DNA of 64,000 nt from Heliopora coerulea (lineage: Eukaryota > Cnidaria > Anthozoa > Scleralcyonacea > Helioporidae): positions 62,001 to 126,000 of the forward strand of contig JASJOG010000258.1 in NCBI GenBank assembly GCA_030142905.1, in the 5' to 3' direction. Shown here piece after piece: positions 52,942 to 62,338 of this stretch. The first letter of the stretch is position 1; each line of letters starts with the position of its first letter. Under the pieces are notes generated by a model that saw only the letters and a list, made by a program, of their open reading frames with translations, ran no database searches and was not told where the DNA came from. The translations under genes were made by a program, and so were the position numbers.

Positions 52942-54478
52942 TCAAATGGCCAATTGCTTAAAAGTTGTTTGCATCGCAGCTATTTTGCAAACTTGATTGA
53001 ATAATCCTGTCATTTTGACATAAACGTCAACATTTGCTGTGGGGTCAAAGGTTATTTCAACACTAACTGATTTTTTCATTTCCTTTGGCAAAACTTTCAA
53101 ATTTGAATCTTCGGAAGGTAACAATTCGAAAACCATAATGCAATCTCCATCTTCATAATTGTCAAAATCGACATACATTTTTTCCGAGTCTCCCAAATGT
53201 AAAGCTTTTCGTGTTTGAAAATAAGCATCTTTCATGTTTTGAATTTTGACAGGCAACAGAACATTATTCACCTTGACAACGACTTCTTTGATTTTCTCCC
53301 AAGTACAATGTGCGGGAGTTCTAAAAAAGTCACCATTTTCATAATCTGTTCGCACCACAGTCAAAATAAAAACATAAGGAGCATTTGATCCGAAAATATT
53401 GTGACAAGAAAATTTTGAATTTGAAAGACTGTGAACTTCAGATCTAACATGAATTTCTTGATAAAACACATTCATATATCTGCCTTCCATATCCAACATT
53501 CTATTGATGTCGTTTTGAATTTGAGCACTGGGAGTGTAAACACTGTATTCAATTTCGAATTGTTTGAGTTTTGTCTTCAACTTATCAAGATTTGCCAGAT
53601 TTGATGCACTTTGCCCTCCGTTTGTAACATGAGCCGCATAAGCGGCATTAGCATTATCATGAGCATTTGCCAAATCAAAAGAACTAGTGTGTGTTGTTTG
53701 TACTGTGGAAACTTGCATTTCACTACCTGTGAAGAATCGTCTGCTGCTGTCTTTGGTTAATTTCACCGTTATAATATTGTTTAAAGGAATATATTGGGGG
53801 CCCATTCCGAAAAAACAAAAAGACAAATCATCGATCAAAGATTCTTCTCGTTTTAAAGCTGTCATTCTTTTGACTGCTCCTGGGTTATCGGTTTTTGCTG
53901 ATGTGGATGTGGCTGTACTAATAATGTTTGCCAAATATCCGTGTTGACCTGCTGAATTTCGATAACCCAATGAACATCCAAGCCAAATCAGAATTTCTCT
54001 CATTATGTGAATATAATCGTGATAAAATATCACTTACAAACAAATTTGCATTGTTAGAATTAGTGATGGTGATACCATTTACAAACAATTCTGCCGCTTT
54101 CCACATTGTATGAAGTGGATGAGGCAAACAATCAACCCAAGTTTCTGCATGAATATCATTTCCATCAAATTTAACTGACATATTTGTTCTCATTTTGCTT
54201 TCGTCCAATTTGATGACACCGCCACCACTGATAGAATTTTCAAATGTGAAAATGTCCGAATCTTCTTTTTCGAGTGGATGAACAACCAGCAATCGTTTTT
54301 CCGTGACATCCACATTGAAAGGTATTTGATCAAACATTTCAATGGCATTCACATAAAATGCAGAATCTGGTTTTATCAATTCTTGATTATTTTCTTGCAA
54401 AACGGGGACCTCTTCATTTTCAGCATTTTCTTCGGTTAATTGTCGAGCTCCTTCATTACCCAGATTATAACTTGACAT
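52942..54478 (-). CDS. major capsid protein (hexon-like double jelly roll), one frameshift
   Basis: The first frame (start 54478) has IEMFDQIPFNVDVTEKRL, DSDIFTFENS and DCLPHPLHTMWKAAELFVNG, the shell-protein pattern of Mavericks. Near 54000 the frame changes, and the second frame to 52942 has IQNDINRMLDMEGR and SNLKVLPKEMKKSVSVEITF, all shared with the A relic. Total length about 510 residues fits a double jelly-roll capsid protein. The break is in GAGAGAAAT, not in a homopolymer, so it looks like a true mutation or a rare read error. Confidence 0.8.
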
Positions 54479-54628
54479 TTTTTCAAAAATAACTTTTCAA
54501 AAAAAAAAAATGTTTATTTACAATAAGGAATCAATTATTTTACGTTTGTTTTTTTTCTTATTTTTTCAATATTATATTCAACATTCACTTTTCTTTTCTT
54601 ATCATTCATATCAATATTATCATTATTG

Positions 54629-54901
54629 TCACTTTTTATTTTTTTTTTTTTTCTTTTTAACATCATTAATTTCATCACGTTCTTGTTTTCGTTTCATCAT
54701 ATTTTGCATTCTTTGATGCTTTTCTCGTTTTTCACCAAATTGACGCAAAGCTTCAATATCATGAGGTGGTAAAGCATCTTTGTAAACTTCTGTATAATCG
54801 ATGTTCTTTTTTCTCCTATTTGTCAAATCTTGTTTCTTTGAATTGAAACGCCCATAAGTTCGACTGGAATTATAATTCCTTATAGACATCCCAACAATCA
54901 A
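54629..54901 (-). CDS. basic coiled-coil protein
   Basis: 90 residues with a charged helix (GEKREKHQRMQNMMKRKQE) and a poly-lysine end (KKKKKKNKK). Its start overlaps the stop of the gene at 54898 by 4 bp. Counterpart in A at 18907-19294. Probably a DNA- or capsid-associated protein; unproven. Confidence 0.5.
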   Translation of the reverse strand: MIVGMSIRNYNSSRTYGRFNSKKQDLTNRRKKNIDYTEVYKDALPPHDIEALRQFGEKREKHQRMQNMMKRKQERDEINDVKKKKKKNKK

Positions 54902-55452
54902 TCAATAATCTGAAAACTAAGAGTCACAAAATCGTCATTTCCTGTTTTCCCATTGTCTCGATATTCGATGTAAAATTTAAAACTTTCATTCAATTCTTTC
55001 TTCCCAAAAACAAATTCCACTGGAATACCAAATGTTGAATCATCAAATGAAACATTTTCTCCACGTGACAATTTAATCAAATTTAAATTAATGACACATA
55101 AAACCAATTTTTTCATAACTATATCAAGTGATTTCGGCATAGTTCCTGTTTTTGAGATGCTTGTCTCAATCAAATTCGTTTTGATCATTCCAGAAGTGTC
55201 ATCATTAATTTCTTGCAACGATTTCGATGAATTAAGATGTTGACATGAAATATATCTGGCATATTTGATCAAAAAACTATCAGAAACATTCAAAATGGCA
55301 ACCGCATTCAATTTTGCATTAATTCGATTCACATTGTCACTTTTACCACTTTTGAATTTCTGTTTGATGGATTCGCTAACAAAATATTCAACAATTTCAA
55401 GTTTGTTGTTGTTAGAATTACTTTTGAATTTGATTTCCAACACTTCCATCAA
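54898..55452 (-). CDS. minor capsid (penton-like) candidate
   Basis: 184 residues, intact, strand-rich (NNNKLEIVEYFVSESIKQ at the start, FKFYIEYRDNGKTG and FVTLSFQII at the end). Length, composition and place between core protein and major capsid genes fit a single jelly-roll vertex protein as in other Mavericks. No diagnostic motif can be seen by eye, so this is inference from context. Confidence 0.5.
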   Translation of the reverse strand: MMEVLEIKFKSNSNNNKLEIVEYFVSESIKQKFKSGKSDNVNRINAKLNAVAILNVSDSFLIKYARYISCQHLNSSKSLQEINDDTSGMIKTNLIETSISKTGTMPKSLDIVMKKLVLCVINLNLIKLSRGENVSFDDSTFGIPVEFVFGKKELNESFKFYIEYRDNGKTGNDDFVTLSFQIID

Positions 55453-55453
55453 A

Positions 55454-55732
55454 TTATTTTATCCCTCTTTTCTGATTCAACTTATGTTGGATTGCACCCC
55501 AAGCGGTCGGTATTATCACTTCTTTTGCAAATTTCCTAACCATCGGATTATTGATAACACGTTTTCCAAGTGTTCCAACAGTTCTCAAAATTGAACCAAT
55601 ACCACTTCCTCTTTGACGAAATCGTCTTCTTCTTCTCCGTCGTCGATATGGATTGATACCTGGATTAATCATCAATGTTGACAATCCCTCACCTCTTTGA
55701 AACCGCATATATTTGTTACCTCTTCCCCTCAT
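55454..55732 (-). CDS. arginine-rich core protein
   Basis: 92 residues: glycine/arginine start, PYRRRRRRRRFRQRGSGIG at residues 29-47, then an amphipathic helix and KEVIIPTAWGAIQH. The arginine run followed by SGIG is shared with 40735-40953. Resembles adenovirus-type core or pX proteins that bind packaged DNA. Confidence 0.6.
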   Translation of the reverse strand: MRGRGNKYMRFQRGEGLSTLMINPGINPYRRRRRRRRFRQRGSGIGSILRTVGTLGKRVINNPMVRKFAKEVIIPTAWGAIQHKLNQKRGIK

Positions 55733-55872
55733 GTTCTAAGAATTTGACGAGTTTTTTTCAAACTTGCTATATAATTAGATCTATTGGTTGATTTGGATAA
55801 TCGTTTTGACAATTCGTTTAAATTGACAAATCCTTGTCCTTTCTGATTGAATTGACGACGACGATACTTCAT
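55729..55872 (-). CDS. very small basic protein
   Basis: 47 residues from MKYRRRQFNQKGQGFVNL at 55872; the frame is open further upstream, but those codons encode a hydrophobic run without support. It overlaps the next gene by 4 bp, the tight spacing of this cluster. Likely another core component. Confidence 0.45.
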   Translation of the reverse strand: MKYRRRQFNQKGQGFVNLNELSKRLSKSTNRSNYIASLKKTRQILRT

Positions 55873-55928
55873 GAAGTCACAACTCAAAAATTTCACAAAA
55901 AAAAAAAATATGTATATAAATTTATTAC

Positions 55929-56879
55929 TCACGTAATATAACACATCATAACAATTTTTCCACTATTGAAATATAATTTTTCCTCATTCAAATTCTTTAT
56001 TTGAAAATGCATGGAATGAATTATCCCTGGTCTTAATTCTCTCACAATTTTTAGGACAATATGATATTGACATTTCATCATCTTCTTTTGAATGCGACGA
56101 TTTGAGAGGACAAACAAGTAATCTTTCTTTAAACTCATAACCCATTTTCACAGGAACTATTTTGTCACAAGTGACACACATGAAATTCAAACCAAATGAA
56201 GGATCCATCACATGAAATTCAAACCAAATGAAGGATCCATCACATAAAATCCTTTATATTCCATCACATCGTTTGATTTGGAAGCAGATGGTTTAAATTC
56301 AAACACAACATCATCATCTGTCAATCCCAACACATGTTTCAAACCTTTTGAAAATTTCAATTCGATTTTCACATCATATTGATCCACATCATTAATTCTA
56401 TTTTCACTTTTTTGCAACTTAACATTCGAATCATATCCATCAAAAGCACTTGTCGCCGTCGAATAATAATGAAATATCTTACCACAAGTGATCACACATT
56501 TCTGCCCCATCACACGACTTATTTCACATCCAATCAAATCCAAATATTTATTAATAAACATAATCAAATCATCCAATTTGTGATGTCCATAAGGTATATG
56601 AATCCAAGCACGATCAAACTTTATTGAAGAATCTATGAATTTTCTTGACGTTTTGTTGTAAACAAAATTACTCAATTTCATCAAAAATTTAAATTTAAAT
56701 AAATCAGTATTTCTTGGATGAATGGATGACAGCGTATTTGGATATATAATCTCTTCCAAAATGATTTTCTTATTTCCAGCTCTTGCGTCAATTGGTGGAT
56801 TTATTTCAATTTCAAAATCGTTGATCTGATTGTTTCTTCTTTGACTAATCTGATTTGACACAAATATAATAGAAGACAT
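55929..56879 (-). CDS. conserved minor structural candidate, interrupted
   Basis: The frame from 56879 has DFEIEINPPIDARAGNK and HIPYGHHKLDDLIMFIN and ends prematurely at 56208. A perfect 32-bp tandem duplication at 56179-56242 shifts the frame there; the continuation (FGLNFMCVTCDKIVPVK, 56211 frame) runs to near 56030, and the conserved C-terminus (PGIIHSMHFQIKNL, NSGKIVMM) is in a third frame ending at 55929. A homologue is at 16988-17876. The PPI-type start is common in Maverick virion proteins; role inferred. Confidence 0.6.
56179..56242. repeat. perfect 32-bp tandem duplication inside a gene
   Basis: CATGAAATTCAAACCAAATG plus 12 further bases, present twice head to tail (56179-56210 and 56211-56242). 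The length is not a multiple of three, so it truncates the structural candidate gene after a repeated DPSFGLNFM. Confidence 0.95.
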
Positions 56880-56903
56880 ACCTTTTCGATGATATTGATT
56901 TTG

Positions 56904-57802
56904 TTATCGAATTTTAAGCAATTCTTCCCTATAAAACACGCCAGACAAAACATCATTATTCACATCACTTATCACATATGTCACAGGATCAGTCAATCTA
57001 ACTTTATCAACTTTGAAAATTTCCTTACTCCATTTGAAAGTACTTTCCTTTTGGAAACGTGATTTCAATTGAGCAACTCTAACTTTCTGACCTTCTTTCA
57101 AAATCATTCCTTTTTTATAAAAAGGATAAAATTCAAAATACTTTCTGTATTTAAAAACACGTGGAATTTTGACTTTTTCGTAATAAACATCTTTTGGACT
57201 ATTGAAATTCAAACTCGCATGCCCACTCTCGTTGTATTTTTGAACAATTTTATCCAAAACGTTAGTATATCTTGCTTCAATTTTCCCATATAAACCATAC
57301 AAAACATTCGAAATCATCATTCTCAGCGTTCTAATGAATCTTTCAACAATCACACTTTTCATTTCGTAATTTTCACTTGAACGATATTTCACAATTTTTC
57401 CAAATGATCCATTTAGGCATTTCTTCTTAATTGCAGAAAATTCCCCTCCCTTGTCACTATGAATTGTAAGTGGCAAAACATTTTCATCATCAATCACACT
57501 TTCAAATTTTTTCAACACATCAATTGCATTTTTCGTTTTCAATTTTCTAGTCCACACATATCTACTATAAACATCTATTACAATCAAAACATAACGAAAA
57601 CCTGAATTATATCTACTCAAAGACGACATGTCCATCAAATCAATTTGCCATTGTTCGTTAGGGTGATTGATTTCAACTTTCAATCTCTTGTACTTCTTTT
57701 TGTTATAACTAAACAACTGTTCTCTATCTAACACATTTTTTTTTTCATTTTTATATTTTTGGCAAGTTCTTGAATGAAGTCATTGGTGATTTTCGTTGTC
57801 AT
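56904..57802 (-). CDS. retroviral-type integrase (Maverick c-integrase)
   Basis: The catalytic core carries WQIDLMDMSSLSRYN (first Asp), LTIHSDKGGEFS (second Asp) and VIVERFIRTLR (Glu), with 36 residues between the last two, and a C-terminal domain FKWSKEIFKVDKVRLTDP ending FYREELLKI. It would insert element DNA into the host genome. The likely true start is ATG 57802, one base after the stop of the upstream gene; 22 codons later an A10 tract (57736-57745) shifts the frame into the long frame 56904-57734. No HHCC zinc domain is seen. Confidence 0.85.
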
Positions 57803-57803
57803 T

Positions 57804-58685
57804 TCAAACAGCTTTTTTCTTCGATGGAGGCTGCGATCTTGTATAAGAAGAAGAAGACTTTTCTTGTTCACGAGCTTGATTTCTGGTCTCTTTCAAAATT
57901 CTGCAATATTCACAAACTTTCTTTTCATTTTTGATGAACAAATTCAAATCAAAATTTGCGGAAATAGCTTTTAAATCATTTGAATATTGCCTCAGAAGAG
58001 CAATTCTTGAAACAGATCTGGATTCTTGGTCAAATCCAACTTGATAAGTCAAATATTTGAAAATATCAATATTTCTTTTGAAGAAATGTTGTCCAAAGTC
58101 ATTTGAATCAACATTTGCATGAAATTGACTTCTCAAATTTGGAAATTCCTCAAGAACATCTCTTCTGAATTCCATCAACCGATCGATCATGAAATCAAAA
58201 TTTTCATGCTTTTTAAATTTTATAGATTCATATTTCAACATTTCATCATAATCGGGCTTCAGCAGTTCCACTCTCAAATTTCCACTTGATATTGGCTGAT
58301 CGACATCATCTTGTGACAAATCGACGACGATGGCTTTTCTTTTTTGAACTGGCTTTTTCTTTTGAAAGCCCAATTCCCAATTTCCATACTGCTCGTTGAA
58401 AGCAAACACGAGACGTTTGCTGGGCTTGACAGACAACTCTATCAACAATTCATCATTATCTTTCAAAGAAGACATGTTGTTGATGACAGCATCAAGATCT
58501 TTGAAGTCGAAACAAAATTTCGACAAACGAAAGAATCTAAATCCTCCTTCCACATCAGGACATGATTTGTGAATTTGAACCTCTTTGGTATTGGGATCAA
58601 AACAAATTTGTTTCACCGACAAATCATCGTAATAAGCAATATTTGTAATTGCAACCACGTTTTGTTTTTGATACAATTCCATCAT
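57804..58685 (-). CDS. conserved unknown protein before integrase
   Basis: 293 residues, intact. HKSCPDVEGGFRFFRLSKF near residue 40 matches A at 15.33 kb; the C-terminal part has a CEYC pair and a serine-rich basic tail (KSSSSYTRSQPPSKKK). Conserved in both elements directly upstream of integrase with the next ATG one base after its stop. Not recognised; a DNA-binding or terminal-protein role is conceivable but unsupported. Confidence 0.55.
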   Translation of the reverse strand: MMELYQKQNVVAITNIAYYDDLSVKQICFDPNTKEVQIHKSCPDVEGGFRFFRLSKFCFDFKDLDAVINNMSSLKDNDELLIELSVKPSKRLVFAFNEQYGNWELGFQKKKPVQKRKAIVVDLSQDDVDQPISSGNLRVELLKPDYDEMLKYESIKFKKHENFDFMIDRLMEFRRDVLEEFPNLRSQFHANVDSNDFGQHFFKRNIDIFKYLTYQVGFDQESRSVSRIALLRQYSNDLKAISANFDLNLFIKNEKKVCEYCRILKETRNQAREQEKSSSSYTRSQPPSKKKAV

Positions 58686-59030
58686 TCAAAATATCACAAA
58701 ATAGGCAAATGTTCTCTTCACACATTCGGCAAAGTGACAATCTCTATTTTCACAATCCAACTTTATATTGTTCAAACGCGAATCAATATTGAAATCACAA
58801 TTTTCAGTAAGCATACTAAAACATGTTAATTTTGGACATCCATATTCATCAAATTTAATGAAATTCACATCTTCAATGAATAAAATTTTTTGGTCGGAAT
58901 CCAACAAATCATAATAACAATCATGAATTAATTCACCATTACGTAAATGATCATAAACCATAGGAAGTTTTGATGCATCAGAATATCCATATTTTGAAGT
59001 GAAAGGATTATTCATGCAAATAATTTTCAT
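58686..59030 (-). CDS. hypothetical cysteine-containing protein
   Basis: 114 residues, stop adjacent to the ATG of 57804-58685. Contains LIHDCYYDLLDSDQKIL and LDCENRDCHFAECVKRT, a possible metal site near the C-terminus. No family recognised. Confidence 0.45.
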   Translation of the reverse strand: MKIICMNNPFTSKYGYSDASKLPMVYDHLRNGELIHDCYYDLLDSDQKILFIEDVNFIKFDEYGCPKLTCFSMLTENCDFNIDSRLNNIKLDCENRDCHFAECVKRTFAYFVIF

Positions 59031-59039
59031 TCGTCTTTT

Positions 59040-59255
59040 TTAATTGTATGACATCACATATTGAAAGTTATCAAAATTATTAAACATCGAATGATCCTTT
59101 CTTTTTGTCCGAAAAAAATGCTCGAAAAATCTTTTCAATATTTTATTACAACGTTTGCATTGATACATGGCCATTATTTTCCTAAAAAAAGGATAATAAC
59201 TGAAACAACATTTCAAATATCTCATATTTTGATATCTGATATTTTGCATCCACAT
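59040..59255 (-). CDS. small zinc-ribbon-like protein
   Basis: The frame opens at 59255, but MAMYQCKRCNKILKRFFE from 59174 is a better start, giving 44 residues with a CxxC pair and a basic helix. A CxxC remnant is found at the same relative place in A (CKLCQNKL near 13.8 kb). Confidence 0.4.
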   Translation of the reverse strand: MWMQNIRYQNMRYLKCCFSYYPFFRKIMAMYQCKRCNKILKRFFEHFFRTKRKDHSMFNNFDNFQYVMSYN

Positions 59256-59273
59256 TTTAAAAGAAGAATAACA

Positions 59274-59894
59274 TCAAACTCCAAAATAATTTATTTTCCC
59301 CATGAAAAACTTTGAAGTCAAAACCACTCCAAACGTGGAAATTTTAATTCCCACAATGAACGAATCTTCATGAACAACATAATTTTCATCAACAACCAAA
59401 TTCATTTTGGCTTCACATGATTCCGGGTTGACAATAACTTGGGGATCATTGAGAGAAATAATATTCGATTTTGCACGCAACTTACGTTTTTTCAAAACAT
59501 ACAATGATAAATCGTCAATATTTTTCAAGCCATCATATTTCAAAATATAAAAATATTTTGTGATATTCAATGGAATTCGAAAATATCCAAAATTATCCAA
59601 ATAAAAATATGAATAAAGAGGTTCAAAATCACAAACCACATATCCCTTGAAATTTTCATAATAAAATTTCTGCAAACGTCCATCAAATGCAACATCTTTG
59701 ATTGGAACAACCCACTTCCATCCATAATCACAATATTTATCAAAACCATCGTAAATGGCATCTTTTCTCCGCAAAAAAAGCTGATCAAATATCTTGCATG
59801 TGAAATAAAGAGCAAAAACTCTAGGATCATTTCCCATATATTGAAGCATTTGTGTCAACGCGTTAAACATCAAATGATTCTTTCTTGTCAACAT
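59274..59894 (-). CDS. hypothetical protein
   Basis: 206 residues, intact, rich in aromatic residues (YCDYGWKWVVPIKDVAF, YSYFYLDNFGYFRIPLN). Same-strand neighbours on both sides at short spacing. No recognised motif. Confidence 0.5.
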   Translation of the reverse strand: MLTRKNHLMFNALTQMLQYMGNDPRVFALYFTCKIFDQLFLRRKDAIYDGFDKYCDYGWKWVVPIKDVAFDGRLQKFYYENFKGYVVCDFEPLYSYFYLDNFGYFRIPLNITKYFYILKYDGLKNIDDLSLYVLKKRKLRAKSNIISLNDPQVIVNPESCEAKMNLVVDENYVVHEDSFIVGIKISTFGVVLTSKFFMGKINYFGV

Positions 59895-59899
59895 TTAAT

Positions 59900-60298
59900 T
59901 TAGCATCGAGAGCATCCAAGAAAAAATTGGTTTTTCTCTTTCACCATAACGCATTCAAAAAAATCTTTCCACTCGTTTTTATCAACATACATCAACATTT
60001 TCAAATATTCATTCACATATTTCGTTCCCATAATATTGTCAACAATCATTTCCATATCATTACAAATTCGCAATTCTAAATGACATGTCACATGCTCATC
60101 AGTTAATGTCAACAAAAACCACGAGGTATTTTCAGACTCAATGTCTTCTTTAATTTTGTTTCCATCATTGTATAAAACTTGATATATGTTAACCAAGTTC
60201 AATTCAGTTTGTTTATCCGCCCATTCATCAAGAATACCAACATTTTTGCAATAATTCACTTCACAAATGCCAGATACAAAATCCTTTTGATGTGACAT
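59900..60298 (-). CDS. hypothetical protein
   Basis: 132 residues, start MSHQKDFVSGICEVNYCKN, mostly helical and acidic, ending in FFLGCSRC. Overlaps the end of the upstream gene by 38 bp. No family recognised. Confidence 0.45.
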   Translation of the reverse strand: MSHQKDFVSGICEVNYCKNVGILDEWADKQTELNLVNIYQVLYNDGNKIKEDIESENTSWFLLTLTDEHVTCHLELRICNDMEMIVDNIMGTKYVNEYLKMLMYVDKNEWKDFFECVMVKEKNQFFLGCSRC

Positions 60299-60584
60299 GA
60301 TCGCAACAATATCTTGACGGCCGACAAATCACATACTGATCTTGAATCAAAATAGTTCTCAAAAATTGCTTCAAAAGATCACATCCAATCAAATTCTCAC
60401 ACTGAAAATAACAAACGGCATATTCATCCATTTCGAACAAACTACTAGAACATGCGAATATTTCAATCTGATAAACAACATCTCCAACAAATTCCATTCG
60501 CAACTGATCAATAAAAGCATTTCTCAAAAGTGCTTTCGACAAAACCGATGACACTTTCAAATAAAAACAACGTTCTTCATCCAT
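60261..60584 (-). CDS. hypothetical protein
   Basis: 107 residues from MDEERCFYLKVSSVLSKAL at 60584, with six or more cysteines in the second half (YFQCENLIGC, YCCDHVTSKGFC). The overlap with the next gene and the cysteine-rich end may reflect a frameshift between two halves of one gene. First gene of the minus-strand block, divergent from 60795-61553. Confidence 0.45.
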   Translation of the reverse strand: MDEERCFYLKVSSVLSKALLRNAFIDQLRMEFVGDVVYQIEIFACSSSLFEMDEYAVCYFQCENLIGCDLLKQFLRTILIQDQYVICRPSRYCCDHVTSKGFCIWHL

Positions 60585-60794
60585 TTTCAACTTACCTTTC
60601 AAAATTTCAACAAATATCCCCTTTTATCAAAAAATCCACCCGTTCACAACGAGACAACAGACGCGAATGATCACACCACAACATAGCAACAAGAAACCGA
60701 AAACAAACAATTAATAATTTTACATAAATCAAATCACTTCTAATTTCAGAAGTTCTCATTCACAGACCATTCTCTCATCTTCAAATTTCACAAT

Positions 60795-61553
60795 ATGTAT
60801 AAGGAAAAAAAACATTTACACAAAACAATATGGTGTAATCATTTTGATGCAATCACACATGGTCACCTAGTGGATATTCCCATTTTGGCAACCATAAAAT
60901 CAGGATGCAACAGATACAAGAATTTAATGTCGAGTCACACTTTCACCGACGGAACAACACAGACCACAAAAGTGAAAGGAAGATTCGCAAAGAAAATGAA
61001 TACGGCGTACAACTCTGCCTACATCTCAAACTTTAATTCAACTACATTTGGAAAATCAAACAACAATTGTTTTATAGGTCGAGACGGCCTTATGAATTTC
61101 AACAAAACAAAAGTGATCACAAGCATCAAAGTCCATGCCACTTCAAATGTCAATTCAGAAATATTAAAACCAAAAATGTATTTGAAAGAATCAGCAACAA
61201 CTCCCGCATCGGAAAAGGGCTGTGAAACAAGCATTGAAGCATTCAGAAAAAATCCTGGAGGATTTGTTGGATTCAACATAGCAATAGGAAAAAAAGACTT
61301 TCACAGAATGTATGAATTTCAAAATATGCCTCATTTATTTAAAAAAGGCACATTTTATCATTCAGAAGAACCATTTGAAACCGAAAATATTGCATGGAAA
61401 ATTCAAAAAAATCACGGTGTGATGATAATTCCACAATTCGATTGGCATCATTCAACAAACGCAACATATATATTGTCAAATGGGACACAAGCAGTCACCG
61501 TGTCAAAACCATATTATGAATTAGACGTTTATATGGAATATTATGAACTATAA
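60795..61553 (+). CDS. hypothetical strand-rich protein
   Basis: 252 residues, intact, the only long plus-strand gene in the right half of B. Sequence is beta-rich with repeated asparagine/threonine (NSAYISNFNSTTFGKSNNN, SNVNSEILKPKMYLKES) and an aromatic C-terminus (YYELDVYMEYYEL). It could be a surface or fibre-type protein by composition, but nothing diagnostic is visible. A 210-bp spacer separates it from the divergent block. Confidence 0.5.
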   Translation: MYKEKKHLHKTIWCNHFDAITHGHLVDIPILATIKSGCNRYKNLMSSHTFTDGTTQTTKVKGRFAKKMNTAYNSAYISNFNSTTFGKSNNNCFIGRDGLMNFNKTKVITSIKVHATSNVNSEILKPKMYLKESATTPASEKGCETSIEAFRKNPGGFVGFNIAIGKKDFHRMYEFQNMPHLFKKGTFYHSEEPFETENIAWKIQKNHGVMIIPQFDWHHSTNATYILSNGTQAVTVSKPYYELDVYMEYYEL

Positions 61554-61588
61554 ATATAACAACAACTCTGTATTTTCACAAAATAAAT

Positions 61589-61987
61589 TTATTTTTTTCC
61601 AACAATATCTTTACGTTTACAATCAGCTTTAAATTTATAATCAATGCCCAATTCTTCAATCAATTGATGATAAATATTTTGTTTTGATCCCAACCACTCA
61701 TAAACATTCAAAATGGGAATCATGTCATGCTTTATAGGAAACCATTTTCCAAAATACGACTTCGGAACAGATTTGAAAAACGTAAAAGAAGCATAACGCA
61801 CATTTTGCTCATAATGACTAGAATAACATTGTTTTGAAATCAAAATGTGACGTGTCCACTTTCTTTCCAACAAAAATGTTATCAAAAATTCTTCATCAAA
61901 GTCATCAGTTTTCATAACAGCAATCCAGTAACTTCTTTCAATTCCTCGATTGTCATTTTGTTTTTTCTTAAATTTCGAAGTGGCCAT
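61589..61987 (-). CDS. hypothetical protein
   Basis: 132 residues from MATSKFKKKQ at 61987. The middle (FLITFLLERKWTRHILISKQ, VRYASFTFFKSVPKSYFGKW) has the feel of a small enzyme or nucleic-acid-binding domain, but I could not match it to a Rep or nuclease family. Converges with 60795-61553. Confidence 0.45.
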   Translation of the reverse strand: MATSKFKKKQNDNRGIERSYWIAVMKTDDFDEEFLITFLLERKWTRHILISKQCYSSHYEQNVRYASFTFFKSVPKSYFGKWFPIKHDMIPILNVYEWLGSKQNIYHQLIEELGIDYKFKADCKRKDIVGKK

Positions 61988-62031
61988 CACAAATTTCAAC
62001 TACCAAGATGAAAAAGAACATGATCATAAAC

Positions 62032-62181
62032 TCAACAATCGCTTTCATCAAAATAAAATTCATCATTCAACATATCATCACACAATGCTTGTATATCTTC
62101 AATATCAGATTCCGAAAACTCCATTCCAGCAGGTGAATGCCAAATCAGCTCGACTTCATGAAATTGAATCGCGTGGGCCAT
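62032..62181 (-). CDS. small acidic protein
   Basis: 49 residues, ATG at 62181: MAHAIQFHEVELIWHS at the start and an acidic end NDEFYFDESDC. It is too short for standard gene callers but has coding-like composition, sits just upstream of 61589-61987 on the same strand, and its stop is 45 bp before that start. Confidence 0.45.
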   Translation of the reverse strand: MAHAIQFHEVELIWHSPAGMEFSESDIEDIQALCDDMLNDEFYFDESDC

Positions 62182-62261
62182 CTATAACACATGAAACAAA
62201 AAATTCATATGTCGCAGATAACCCAAGCAATATCAATTTTATATCCATAATCATAACGTTG

Positions 62262-62333
62262 GCTTGATTAGCTCAGACGGTAGAGCATTCGACTTTTAAT
62301 CGAAGGGTCATGGGTTCAATTCCCATATCAAGC
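62262..62333 (+). tRNA. tRNA-Lys(UUU)
   Basis: A complete 72-nt cloverleaf: acceptor GCTTGAT with ATCAAGC (7 of 7), D arm GCTC/GAGC, anticodon arm TTCGA CTTTTAA TCGAA with anticodon TTT, T arm ATGGG TTCAATT CCCAT. No intron. It is followed by TTTTT at 62334-62338, a Pol III terminator. It lies in element B between accessory genes and subterminal repeats. Lysine AAA is heavily used by the AT-rich element genes, so supply of this tRNA could matter to it. Confidence 0.93.
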
Positions 62334-62338
62334 TTTTT
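62334..62338 (+). terminator. Pol III terminator of tRNA-Lys
   Basis: Run of five T directly after the last acceptor base. Confidence 0.75.

Noticed and set aside
61589..61987. Possible HUH-type Rep endonuclease
   Set aside because: The HxH metal motif and catalytic tyrosine context are absent; only a vague resemblance in the FFKSVPKSYFGKW region.
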